Assembly: GCA_035222895.1 (NCBI GenBank) | Contig: JAVYIG010007895.1 | Location: forward strand, 31,797 to 95,796 | Origin: Strongylocentrotus droebachiensis | Taxonomy: Eukaryota > Echinodermata > Echinoidea > Camarodonta > Strongylocentrotidae | Length of the DNA: 64,000 nt | Direction: 5' to 3' | Translations under genes and position numbers: made by a program | Part shown: positions 55,414 through 64,000 of the stretch, one piece after another | Layout of the letters: each line of letters opens with the position of its first letter | How positions within the stretch are numbered: position 1 is the first letter of the stretch | The notes under the pieces: model-generated | Told to the model about the DNA's origin: nothing | The model's database searches: none | The model's input: the letters and a program-made list of their open reading frames with translations, nothing else

Positions 55414-55863
55414 ATGATGTCACCTAAAAGCAGTGTCATGAACGGCTTTAACAAGTACAGAGCCTATCTTAGTCTCGTACTGCAGACACTGTTACGCACA
55501 GCGACTGACAAGGCTTCTGTGTCTTTCAAACTAAATGATCCACTGCTTCTGACAAAAAGGAACATCATATCAAGACTACGGGTCCTTTTCCGACTGCGCC
55601 AAACACGTCTTCTTTGCGGATTTTACAGCGCATGCAATCACAGCTGGTTGGTATTACACAATATGTGGGTCACATGTTGGAAGGATAATAGAATGTCATA
55701 TTTAACCTTTTATTTTGTTTACATTCAATTTAAGTTGGAAACTATCACAGCAGCCTACCAATTTGCATGTTTATTGCTAGTTATCAACAAGTTACAACAA
55801 TACCAGAACTACTTAATACTTAAAAGTCATGGGATAACCCTTGAAATAATTAACATGACGTAA
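55414..55863 (+). other. Unrecognised 149-codon open frame
   Basis: This is the longest frame in the window not explained by simple sequence or a repeat. Its composition is ordinary, with a Leu/Ile/Phe-rich C-terminal half. I recognise no domain, motif or signal peptide, and there is no obvious promoter or splice context. In DNA of this composition, roughly one such frame per window or less is expected by chance in six frames, so it is weak evidence of a gene. Confidence 0.12.
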
Positions 55864-57640
55864 ATCAAGTCTCAAGTATGATTGGAAGCAGATCTGGAGT
55901 GCAGTAGAAACCGAGTACAATTTTTTTCCAAACCAACAACAAAAACTTTCCTTGATGAATATTATAGCATGTACAGAAAACGAATAAGGGAAAGAGTGAA
56001 AGGGGATGTCATGGTTATTGAGTGTGTGCGTGTGGGGGAGGGCGGGAGTGAATCTCAGTGAAAAACAAGGAGGGTGATTGAGTGAGTAAACACAAGGGGA
56101 AATGATGGGAGAAAAGGAGGTTGTATGCATAGACAGAGGGAGATCGGGAGGGGACCGGAGAGAGAATGAAAAGTATCCTAAGATCAATATTATGGTCCCT
56201 TGTGTTTTCGGGAATAGCCAGATAACAGATAACAATCTTGCGTTATTTGTTTTTCGAAAACACCGTTTTTATCCAGGCTCGGGTGATGCATAAGAAGAAG
56301 ATAAACAAATGCGAAAACTAGGACGCGAACGGATAGGTAAATCAACCAGCTATTGCGAATTCTTGTATTTACAATTTTCTGATTCGGTGTACCATCTGGA
56401 TAAACATATTTGTTTCCCCGCCTTGCGGTGAATCAAATGTTAAAAATCAATGAAATCGAACATATTGTTTTCGTCTCAACATTTATAGGACGAAAATGTG
56501 CAGACAATGTAAAAGAAAGAAGGAAGAACATAATACATCGCTATCAACCCTTTCAGCATCGCGCTTGTGTTGAAAGATATACCTTTGAAGCCCGACGCAC
56601 ACTACACGATCTGACTTCGATCCGATTCTGGAAGAATTTGTGGTAGCATTTTATATGAAATATTCAAACATTTACTATCATAATGACCGAGGATCTGATT
56701 AGTCATATGATTTACACAATCTAAATTTCAATGGATCTCGTGTTTCTTTGGAGTGAAAAAGTTAAATCGGTTCAGAATCGTAGTGACGTCAGACCTAAGT
56801 TAGTGCGATTGTCTACGATTAGAAGCCGATTCGGGTTCTATTCTGACTATAAATGGAATTAAATATAATATTTAAAATACTTATATTCCGGTCATTTATA
56901 TTCTTATCATTATTTAGAACCTTATTGAGGATAATATTGGTTGATTAGGTTTCCATACAAAAATAACCAAACTTTCGACGAAAATCTAATCGCAGGACGA
57001 TGGTGAAATGTGCGACGGGCTTTACATGCATTAAAGAGAAAAGAAAGAAATGGGGTTGGAGTGGTTTGTTGCTTCTGGGTTAACGTGTATTAATGATATT
57101 CTGGCGGTAATGTGAAGTAAAACAATTAAAACAGTCCTTGCTGCCCAAGTTGTCAGGGGTACAGCTTTCTTCCCTATCCCCCGCCTCTTACGGCTATGAT
57201 GAAATTTAAAGACATTAATTTTGTTTAGCTCCGTCGTGTCTACTTGAACTTCTTGCTGTTTTATTTGGGTAAGGGACTAGATGTTTACCCTGTATTGCTG
57301 ATAGTTTGCCAATGATCTAGCTAGACAGCTCTTAAGAACAACAAACCAACAACTTTCAAAATCTTGGTCTTCAGAAGAAGAAAAACGATACATAAACAAA
57401 CAAAAGCTGAACAAATGCACATTGGCCGAAAGTTTGCTTATTTATAGTCACGTTACGTGAAACATTTGACAGCGAACACGGGATGCAATGCTGTATATAA
57501 ATGGCGCAAAGTGGTGTGTCATTCATCTCGTTACTTTTCTTTGCCGCGCCTGTGACGGATCATGATCGATTGGCGTTCATGAATGGAGGGTCGGAAAGGG
57601 CCCTTTACTCGGTTGCTGTGTTTGTTTTTCTAATCTTCGT
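55864..57640. other. Unannotated stretch
   Basis: A GA/GTGTG-rich patch lies near 55985-56165. The frame at 57501-57701 is hydrophobic (possible membrane segment near residues 33-53) but has no partner or family. I see no repeats with copies elsewhere in the window. Confidence 0.4.
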
Positions 57641-57872
57641 GGGTATTTTCGTTTATATAAGGACGTCGGCGTTATGGGCCACTTGGTCCGTTGGTATTTA
57701 ACTTGATGACATCGTTTTGATTTTGTTTTTCTTCGCCTGAAAGGCTGTGGGCGGTTTACTCGTTAAGAGAATGGGTGTGCAGTTTGTCTTTTTGCCATTA
57801 GAGGAAGCTATTTTGGTGGCTATTTTAGCTTTATAGGGACGTGGGCGTTTATGGCGTACTTGGGACGTGCCA
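57641..57872 (+). repeat. Two-copy direct repeat, offset about 179 bp
   Basis: TATTTTCGTTTATATAAGGACGTCGGCGTTATGGGCCACTTGG near 57642 (given only as the region) resembles TATTTTAGCTTTATAGGGAC..GTTTATGGCGTACTTGG near 57821. It directly precedes the LINE relic. Confidence 0.5.
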
Positions 57873-57991
57873 TTCAATATCGTGTATACTATGGACCAAC
57901 CCTATGGAACAACCTCCCCCTCGATATTCGTAACGCCCCGACAGTCGACTCATTCAAATCACTTCTGAAGACATTTATGTTCACCCAATAG
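57872..57991 (+). pseudogene. LINE ORF2 extreme C-terminus
   Basis: Translation from 57872 gives IQYRVYYGPTLWNNLPLDIR, then NAPTVDSFKSLLKTFMFTQ and a TAG stop (57989-57991). The pattern YGP.LWN.LP..IR....V.SFK..LK.FLF is the standard C-terminal block of CR1/L2-type LINE ORF2 proteins. Only the last 39 residues or so remain, in one intact frame. The endonuclease and reverse transcriptase are absent. Confidence 0.85.
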
Positions 57992-58256
57992 TCTGTAATT
58001 ATATATATGCTAGTTTATGTCAAATAATGTTATTTCCTTACAATAAAAGATCGTAATTATTTAACTATTATAATTGTGTTCATAAGTTTATATCATTTAT
58101 ATTATATCTTATTTTGTCATCATTGTATACGATATGTATTTATAAATCTTTAGATTAATCATGTAATTTATTGTATAATTGATTGTTGTAAAGCGCATAG
58201 AGAATTTATTATTATGCGCTATATAAAAATTACTTTATTATTATTATTATATTATT
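57872..58256 (+). mobile_element. 5'-truncated LINE 3' end with ATT tail
   Basis: A short coding remnant (to 57991) is followed by about 210 bases of AT-rich 3' UTR. This ends with GTAAAGCGCATAGAGAATTT, ATTATTATGCGCTATATAAA and an ATT-repeat tail (about 58236-58256). The GCGCAT..ATGCGCTATATAA pair forms a small stem before the tail, as in the LINE at 26372. Orientation is plus. Confidence 0.82.
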
Positions 58257-58375
58257 TTAATTATTTTGCAATTATTTTTTGCATTTAGAACATGGAAGAT
58301 GATTGTGGCTATCTTTGTTTATCGCTTTCAGAAACTTTTGACAGTATGATCATGATGTCAGTTATAGTCAAGTGA

Positions 58376-58757
58376 CCAAAATAGACGACAAACGGAAGTT
58401 GAATGACAAGTAGGCATTTATTACACCTTTTCACTTCAATAATAAAACACCTACACCTTTAAAGTAGAAGCCCGCCCAGAGGAGCTCGCTAGATACGTCA
58501 CAATGCTGCCAATTTGTCTTTGATTGAGCGCCACTTCAAAAATTAATAACTGTCCTATTTTTAGTCGGATTTTGCTCAAAATGTCACTGACCTGTTCCTC
58601 TCATTCTGCTACTTCTATATTAAACCAAAAAAATAGTATCGGGATTGATTTCCCCTTTAAAGGTGTAGGCGGTTTAGTCTTGAAAGTAATATACATAATA
58701 TGTGGCCAGTTGCCATAATTCAATATCATTTAACTTCCTTTTGTCACCTATTTTAAT
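58376..58757. mobile_element. Palindromic element with family-J MITE at its centre
   Basis: The arms 58376-58462 and 58656-58757 are inverted copies: AAAATAGACGACAAACGGAAGT..CCTACACCTTTAAAG on the left, CTTTAAAGGTGTAGG..AACTTCCTTTTGTCACCTATTTT on the right. The 15 bases nearest the centre match exactly. The centre is the TTAA-bounded family-J copy. Confidence 0.65.
58459..58660 (+). mobile_element. TTAA-bounded family J, copy 3 (202 bp)
   Basis: It is bounded by TTAA at 58459-58462 and 58657-58660. The interior matches 1290-1436 and 5905-6050: GAGCTCGCTAGATACGTCAC, GCTGCCAATTTGTCTTTGAT, TCTCATTCTGCTACTTCTAT. The right end is TTCCCCTTTAA. It sits at the centre of a longer palindrome. Confidence 0.7.
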
Positions 58758-59675
58758 TACATGACTATAATAAACATTATATTGTTTTAAAATATAGAAA
58801 GCGATGAACAAAAATAGCTACGACATGTTTTGTAACTATTTCCTGTTATAAACTTTTCGGTAAAGGGAAGGCCGGGAAATATGGAAGATAAAATATAATT
58901 TTCTATCTTCTCATTATTTTCATTCGAGTTTCAAAGAGCATCATTATCATTACCAAAAGACTAGAAATATAGCTACGTTCTTGACCAAATGTTAATGGTA
59001 AATTAAATGGTAGATTAAATTCCCCGCAAAAAGGTTTCAAGGCATTAAGCATTACTTTGATATCTGAAATATGTGGTGAATGTCTCGAGAGTCTAATTGG
59101 TATTATCATGCTCTATTCGTTGCTTGATGTTACCTTTATTATTGTCATATGCACCGAGGCATGACGTGCGTTCTGCAATGAGGTATCACTTTCCGGGGTA
59201 GCATGAAATCTTTATTCTTACGAAATCCAAAGATCTAATGATCATTGTGCATGAATATTTGTTGTCATAAACGACTAATGGCAGATGGATAACATCGTTA
59301 GCATCAGAGTTGTAGATACTATATGGCATTATGACAAAAAAAGAAAACATTCAACTAGCCTGTTTATTAGCCTCCCAATGCTTTCATACTGCTCCTAGTT
59401 ATCCGTATCAGCAGTGATAAGTGCATTTATGTTTTTAAGCATTTTTTTTATCTTTGTCTCCTACCTCCCAAGAAAACCGTGGAAGCCCCGTACAGTTATG
59501 AATGTATTTTTACTATAATTTATTTACCAGGCTATTCATGTTGGTCAAAGATATGAAATTATTAGATAAATGAAGAAATAAATGAACAGCTAGATAAATA
59601 TACAACAAACGTTATGTAACGTTTAAACTAATCCCCTTATCGTCACTCTATCTTGTCATATTATTTCGTTTGGTT
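58758..59675. other. Unannotated AT-rich stretch
   Basis: I recognise nothing here. Confidence 0.45.
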
Positions 59676-59706
<31 letters not shown>

Positions 59707-59798
59707 TTATTTATCTCTCCCTCTCTCTCTCTATATATATATATATTTATATTTATTTATCTCTCCCCTCTTTCTCTCTCTCTCTCTCTACATATATT

Positions 59799-59833
<35 letters not shown>

Positions 59834-59850
59834 CATATATATTTCTCCCC
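59676..59850 (+). repeat. Compound TC/TA microsatellite
   Basis: (TC)n and (TA)n blocks alternate four times, with TATTTAT spacers. It is followed by CT-rich sequence and C14 at 59889-59902. Ser/Leu/Ile/Tyr-rich frames here are artefacts. Confidence 0.93.
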
Positions 59851-60126
59851 CTCCCCCTCCTTCACCTTCGCTTTACCGTTCATTATTACCCCCCCCCCCC
59901 CCGATTTTGTCTCTATTTCTATCTCTCTTACCCCTATCCTCCACTGACTGTAAACATGGTCTTCCTTCAACCCCTTGTTGTTATATGCAAACCGTTCACC
60001 CTTCAATGCGCCCCTGTCACTTCTCAACCGCCATCAATCCATCTCCTTACATCATCCTTCGAACGACATCCCTCTGACGACAACACTCGCTCCGGTGATG
60101 ACATTAAATGGCATCGCCCTTTCCCC

Positions 60127-60636
60127 TTAAAGGTAATACAAAGTTTTGGTATGGGGTCATGAATTTGGTTTAAATGAACATATTGGAAGCATATGCGATT
60201 TGAAAATATTCAGTGATCGTTGTCGCGGTTGAAATCGAGTCTAAAGTTAGGAAATTGTCAATAATAATCTCTTTATGTTGTATAGCTCCCTCTCGAGGTC
60301 AAGATATTAATTAAGCTATAAAACAATATTTCTTGACTGAAATCGACCGATCACCTTTTCCCAGTTGGAAATTATTTATCACAACTACATATTCTGATAT
60401 TTTCATGGTCGCAGCTACCATTGTACGGCCATAGGCGCTATTTGAGATTTATTAAAATTTACCGGGAGCACCGGTAAATTTTTATATTCCATTTTTCTCG
60501 AAAGCAGAAGTGTTTTAAGAGCTAACAATTTGTGTGCTTATAATACACCCACAGGGTCATCCAAATATATCAACATTTTAAAGAATCACTATCCACCCAA
60601 TTTTCAAAATTTACCAAAACTTTGTATTACCTTTAA
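60127..60636 (+). mobile_element. TTAA-A MITE, copy 3 (510 bp)
   Basis: It is bounded by TTAA at 60127-60130 and 60633-60636, with ends TTAAAGGTAATACAAAGTTT on both sides (right one inverted). The central AATTTACCGG..CCGGTAAATT stem is at 60456-60480. It has the same orientation as copy 2 and no coding capacity. Confidence 0.93.
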
Positions 60637-60689
60637 GTATTGGCAAACAATCATTTCCTGGCTAATTTTCAAGTAACATTCTGTTTTCC

Positions 60690-60822
60690 CGGCGCCACGC
60701 TGCTCCCAGGCCTCCGTGGGTGTCGGGAAATGTTCTTGACCGCTCTTTCAGTTTCAAGAGGGTTAGCCAACATATAATAAAGGTCAGGTAAAGTAGAAAA
60801 ATGTATGGAATTAAAGGGATCT
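60690..60822 (+). repeat. Dispersed repeat, copy 1 (TCTTGACCGCTCTTTCA)
   Basis: GCTCCCAG..GG..., TTCTTGACCGCTCTTTCA, then a TAA..GGTCA.GT.AA block and ATGGAATT..AAGG.ATC recur in the same order at 61848-61990. The two copies flank the D and C MITEs at 60825-61601. Copy 1 ends TTAAAGGGATC, a family-C type terminus. Confidence 0.6.
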
Positions 60823-60824
60823 TG

Positions 60825-61215
60825 TTCAAAGATAAAGTTGAGTTTTGGTCATGCGATTGCATTGTGAAAAAACGTTGTGGAATCGATCAGAAATGGTTGA
60901 TCATCTAGCATATAAATATTGGTGTGTACTGTTATGTTCTGGAATCATCAAAAGGATAAGAAATTTGGCCCAGTCTTGGTAAAGTTACAAACACTGTACA
61001 CAGAAAGATGTACATGGGACTACAAGAACATGTGCCATACAAATCCGTCCCCATTGTTATGATGTTACATGCAATATTTAGAATATCAAGGCATTTGAAG
61101 AGCCATGCTTTTCTGGGAACATTTTGTATATGATGTTCTTCCACACTGGCATAATACAATGATAACGCTCACAAATCTTTGTCCACCTCTTCCCATAACT
61201 CAACCTACCTTTTAA
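60825..61215 (+). mobile_element. TTAA-D MITE, copy 4, sharing TTAA with family C
   Basis: The left terminus has decayed to TTCAAAGATAAAGTTGAG. The interior matches 10774-11166 closely: GGTCATGCGATTGCATTGTG, GTTGATCATCTAGCATAT, TGTACACAGAAAGATGTACA, GAAGAGCCATGCTTTTCTGG. The right TTAA (61212-61215) is also the left TTAA of family C. Confidence 0.88.
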
Positions 61216-61601
61216 AGGGATCCGGTAACTTTGTCTCAGATTCTGAAATAAAATTCTGGATTTAGCTCATGATGCAATGATAATTATAAACCTTTAGGTC
61301 AGTCAGGAACCCCATGACTTTTACAAGCCGATCGCCTGTCTGATTATCAAGATATTTATGATTGGAATTACAAATTTTGAAAACCGTTCGCCTGACGGTT
61401 TTCATAACACTACAGTCTATTGGGGAAAACGAGTATGGTAAAAACCGGTCACTCAAAGATTTTTACTTTTTTGAGGCACTTCTTGATCATTTTGAAGCGC
61501 ATTTTTCTTAGGGCTTCAATATTACACCATATCACAGACACTGATAACACGTATTAAAGGCCGTGTATCTCAGATTTAACATTGTTAAACGATCCCTTTA
61601 A
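61212..61601 (+). mobile_element. TTAA-C MITE, copy 4 (390 bp, best ends)
   Basis: It is bounded by TTAA at 61212-61215 and 61598-61601, with a perfect 11-bp inverted repeat, TTAAAGGGATC. The interior follows family C: AATAAAATTCTGGATTTAGC, ACAAGCCGATCGCCTGTCTG, CCGTTCGCCTGACGGTTTTC, GGTCACTCAAAGATTTTTAC. The CGTTCGCCTGACGG hairpin is best preserved here. Confidence 0.92.
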
Positions 61602-61847
61602 GGTAATGAGCGACTGAGGGGGAATTATACCAAATAAATAACAAAGGTGATTAGAATAGGCTGGCAAAGATTTCAGTTGATCAAATCAAACTGTGGCAAT
61701 TTCGATAGCCTTTTGTACCACCTTCTGAAATGCGCGAACATGACAGTGGCGTATTACGTAATCTGAACATTGAAAAATACTTTGGGTTGATTTCTCGAAA
61801 GCTTTTGTGATCGTGTTAACATTTGAAGTAATAATGGTAATATTCTG

Positions 61848-61990
61848 TGCTCCCAGCGACCCATTCCGGTCACAAATATCAACGGTTTTATGACATAGTC
61901 TTGACCGCTCTTTCAAGGAGGGCTGCGAACTAATTAAATCGGTCAAGTGCATAACAAATATGAAGGAATTGAATTGAAAGGTAGGATCCA
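61848..61990 (+). repeat. Dispersed repeat, copy 2 (TCTTGACCGCTCTTTCA)
   Basis: This is the partner of 60690-60822 in the same orientation, about 1.16 kb away. The 101-codon minus frame covering it shows no recognisable content. Confidence 0.55.
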
Positions 61991-62829
61991 CGGTGGGAGA
62001 GTCGTCCTAGTACGTGACATATTTCGGCCATTGTAATGGAAATGATTGAGGACAATCTGTGAACTAGTTTTTATTCAATAGTCGAAATACTGTTTGAACA
62101 TATTTTGATATGTCGGGAAATCGGTGATCATTCGAAGCACCTCAAGGCAACACAATTTTAGTTTTTAAAGAGTAAACTCACGGAAATTATATTCAGTTTT
62201 ACCCATAATGTCATTCATTCTCAAAGGAATATTCATAAGATTCGTAACAAAACCTACAATATCGTTCATCGTACTTCATTTCATGCATTCATTTACATTG
62301 CAACCGGCATATGGCGACATACTGGCTCCTTGTCTTGGTGTTTTATCATGTTCATAAAATCACATAAAATTCCCCTTAGCCGAAGAAGCGGTTTGTTACG
62401 ACTTTTTTCAAAGCCGTTTTGAGCCCATAAACACCGACATTTAGCCTACAAGTTCAACCATCCTGATTGATGCTCTCCACTTCGTGCGTCCCGAGGGGCA
62501 CTTCTTTGGGAATATTTTCGTAAAAAAGATGGCCAATAAAAGCAATAAAGTTCTTCTCGATATACTTGCACGACCGACACACGGGCGGATGAGGATGTTT
62601 ATAACAGATGGGGCACAATATTGTGAAAAATTGTGTTATAAGCTAGCCAAAATGAAGGGGTTATTACTTCATAGGGCCATGGGAAAAGAGAGGGGGAAAA
62701 CTTTAGGGATTATATAGTTAAGCTATGTCATTTAGGTTTCTGGGAGGGGCACGAACTGCCCCCCCCCCCTCCCCCCTCCCTTCTTATTAAATCCGACGGT
62801 GCTGCCTCTTGGAAAACCATTGACCTCTC
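61991..62829. other. Unannotated stretch
   Basis: No gene or repeat was recognised. A C-rich run lies near 62759-62780. The plus frame at 62484-62717 is Lys/Met-rich with no domain I can name. Confidence 0.4.
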
Positions 62830-63516
62830 TTAATGGGGAATTAACCTCAAACTACACGTTAATTTCAATTTACAGGCCATTTAAAACATCTGAAAATATA
62901 AGCATTATACATTTGACGAAAAGGAGGACGTAACTCTTCTTCAGAATCCTTCGTCTTTCGTAGCTCTGAGAATATTCAGAACGTCGCCATTGTGTTTGCG
63001 CACAGCCCGTTCTGTGACGTATCGCATGGATTCGACTGCTATTGCGTACGTGCGTTTCCCTGCAAACTGTAATCACGTCGTTTTGCCTGTCGTACTTGTG
63101 CTTTTTGTCCAGAAATTTCTCCAACTTCAGAGCTGCTACCTATAGCTAGAATATTTCATTGCGATTGTTTTGGTACGGAAACCGATGAAACGATTTCCCC
63201 TTAATTTTCGAGGAACAATTATTACAACCAAACACTTGGCAGTAAACCGTGTTTGGCGTGTATTGCATATAACGCGCGCTCCATCAGTTTCCTTCAAGCG
63301 ATACGTCACAGCCCGGAAGTTCTGAGGGAAATTTCGACAAATGGCGGCTTCGTTGGGGAGCAGACGAGGTCGTAAATATGGCGAAGTAGGGTCCTCTGTA
63401 TTGCATTTGCAAGACGATTTTATTTGGCCTGCACAATGCTTTTTATATCAAATGAAACATTCTACTCTCTATCTCATGATAATGCATCATAGTCGAGAGG
63501 TTAATTCCCCCTTTAA
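62830..63516. mobile_element. TTAA-N foldback element with CRE/ETS-like arms
   Basis: It is bounded by TTAA at 62830-62833 and 63513-63516, with ends TTAATGGGGAATTAACCTC and, inverted, TTAAAGGGGGAATTAACCTC. The two halves are diverged inverted copies: CAGGCCATTTAAAA / CAGGCCAAATAAAA, GAGGACGTAACTC / GAGGACCCTACTTC, CGTCGCCATTG / AGCCGCCATTTG, and CTGTGACGTATCGC in both. Each arm thus carries a TACGTCA (CRE-like) word and an ATGGCG start-like word facing outward. The right arm also has CCGGAAGT, an ETS-type site. Confidence 0.72.
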
Positions 63517-63644
63517 GTGAGACTTATCCGAGTAAAATGTCATTATATGCGAGCTTTTATTACCCCGCAGCCCTAAATCACATAAAACTCCATTAACTTG
63601 TACACTCACGCTTTTCCCTTAGGTAGCGGCCATATAGCAAGGTT

Positions 63645-63950
63645 TTAAGAGACAGTTGAATTCTCGTAAAAAGTAAAATAATTTGTCTGCTTTTTCAGTC
63701 CTTTCATGTCAGCTCGACAGAATATAAGAGTAGAAATGTCTCCTGGAAAAGTGGAAATAAATATTCTCTAAGTGCCCTCATATTCGAGATACGACGAAAA
63801 ATAGCTGCAACTTTTTGGAATAGATATACACCCCAAATGTGTGTGGAGTCCCATATACACCTTTCTGTGTGCGGGGAATGTCATTGTCAGGTAGATTGTG
63901 TCAATTCATTTTCATGTTCTTGATTATTATGATAGAAATTCGCCTTGTAG
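63645..63950 (-). mobile_element. TTAA-D MITE, diverged inverted copy
   Basis: It starts TTAAGAGACAGTTGAATTCTCG, like the inverted right end of D. It then keeps GTGTGGAGTCCCATATACAC, CTTTCTGTGTGCGG and GATTATTATGATAGAAATTC in the family order. The far end is lost near the window edge. Confidence 0.6.
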
Positions 63951-64000
63951 GCATCAGACTTCATGTTTATATGCATCGATTGAGATTACGTGATATTATG

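Noticed and set aside
55414..55863. 149-codon frame of normal composition as a host gene.
   Set aside because: A frame this long is expected about once or less by chance in a window this size, and nothing else supports it. It is listed only as an unrecognised frame.
63341..63517. Possible first coding exon: ATGGCGGCTTCG in a good start context after an ETS-like CCGGAAGT and a CRE-like word, open for 58 codons.
   Set aside because: The whole stretch is the right arm of an inverted-repeat element (62830-63516) whose left arm has the same words. The similarity to a promoter is carried by the transposon.

Overview
This is a gene-poor stretch of animal (metazoan) nuclear DNA. It is AT-rich, has no bacterial-style packed reading frames and carries no ribosomal RNA, intact tRNA or recognisable host protein gene. 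What it does carry is a dense mixture of short non-autonomous transposons, tRNA-derived SINEs, decayed LINE 3' ends, long microsatellites, minisatellites and homopolymer runs of G or C (14-24 bases). The element types (TTAA-flanked MITEs, AAAC-tailed tRNA SINEs, L2/CR1-like LINE tails ending in ATT repeats, a Helitron-like element with a GCCTCCG hairpin) suggest a marine invertebrate, most likely an echinoderm such as a sea urchin. That is inference from memory of such genomes, not a database result.

Layout. 1-9 kb: mostly unique AT-rich DNA with a young 638-bp tandem duplication (2761-4036), a GAT microsatellite and a 148-bp tandem repeat. 9-11.2 kb: a 7SL-like fragment, a short palindromic MITE and a TTAA-flanked MITE. 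14.18-16.36 kb: a 2.2-kb foldback element whose arms are built of a 17-20 bp minisatellite and whose core holds two further nested repeat systems. 17-19.7 kb: a SINE, a TTAA MITE and one MITE nested in another. 20-34 kb: pyrimidine/purine tracts, SINEs, two LINE 3'-end relics, a 670-bp Harbinger-like element and a MITE inserted inside another MITE. 36.8-38.2 kb: a Helitron-like element whose nine tandem repeats carry nuclear-receptor-type DR1 motifs. 38.5-46.5 kb: further nested MITEs and a decayed ~200-bp satellite that passes directly into a 30-bp minisatellite. 47.5-50.3 kb: an exact 75-bp-period repeat and a 927/952-bp tandem duplication around a TTC tract. 51.8-54.7 kb: tandem SINE heads, a SINE split by a 0.55-kb insertion with a G14/C16 hairpin, and two MITEs sharing one TTAA. 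57.9-63.9 kb: a LINE 3' end, a double palindrome, a second cluster of TTAA MITEs, and a 0.69-kb foldback element that imitates a divergent housekeeping promoter.

The unifying theme is insertion at TTAA. At least seven sequence families share termini beginning TTAAAG and are bounded by TTAA, as piggyBac-type elements are. They nest in each other, or abut and share one TTAA, repeatedly (32.2, 46.27, 54.26 and 61.21 kb; also B into other repeats at 38.6 and 43.5 kb). The nesting gives a relative order: satellite and the CCCGTTTCA family are older than B, and B is older than A. No transposase was seen, so all of these would depend on enzymes encoded elsewhere.

The longest open frames are translations of microsatellites, SINEs or minisatellites. 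I do not propose any of them as a gene.
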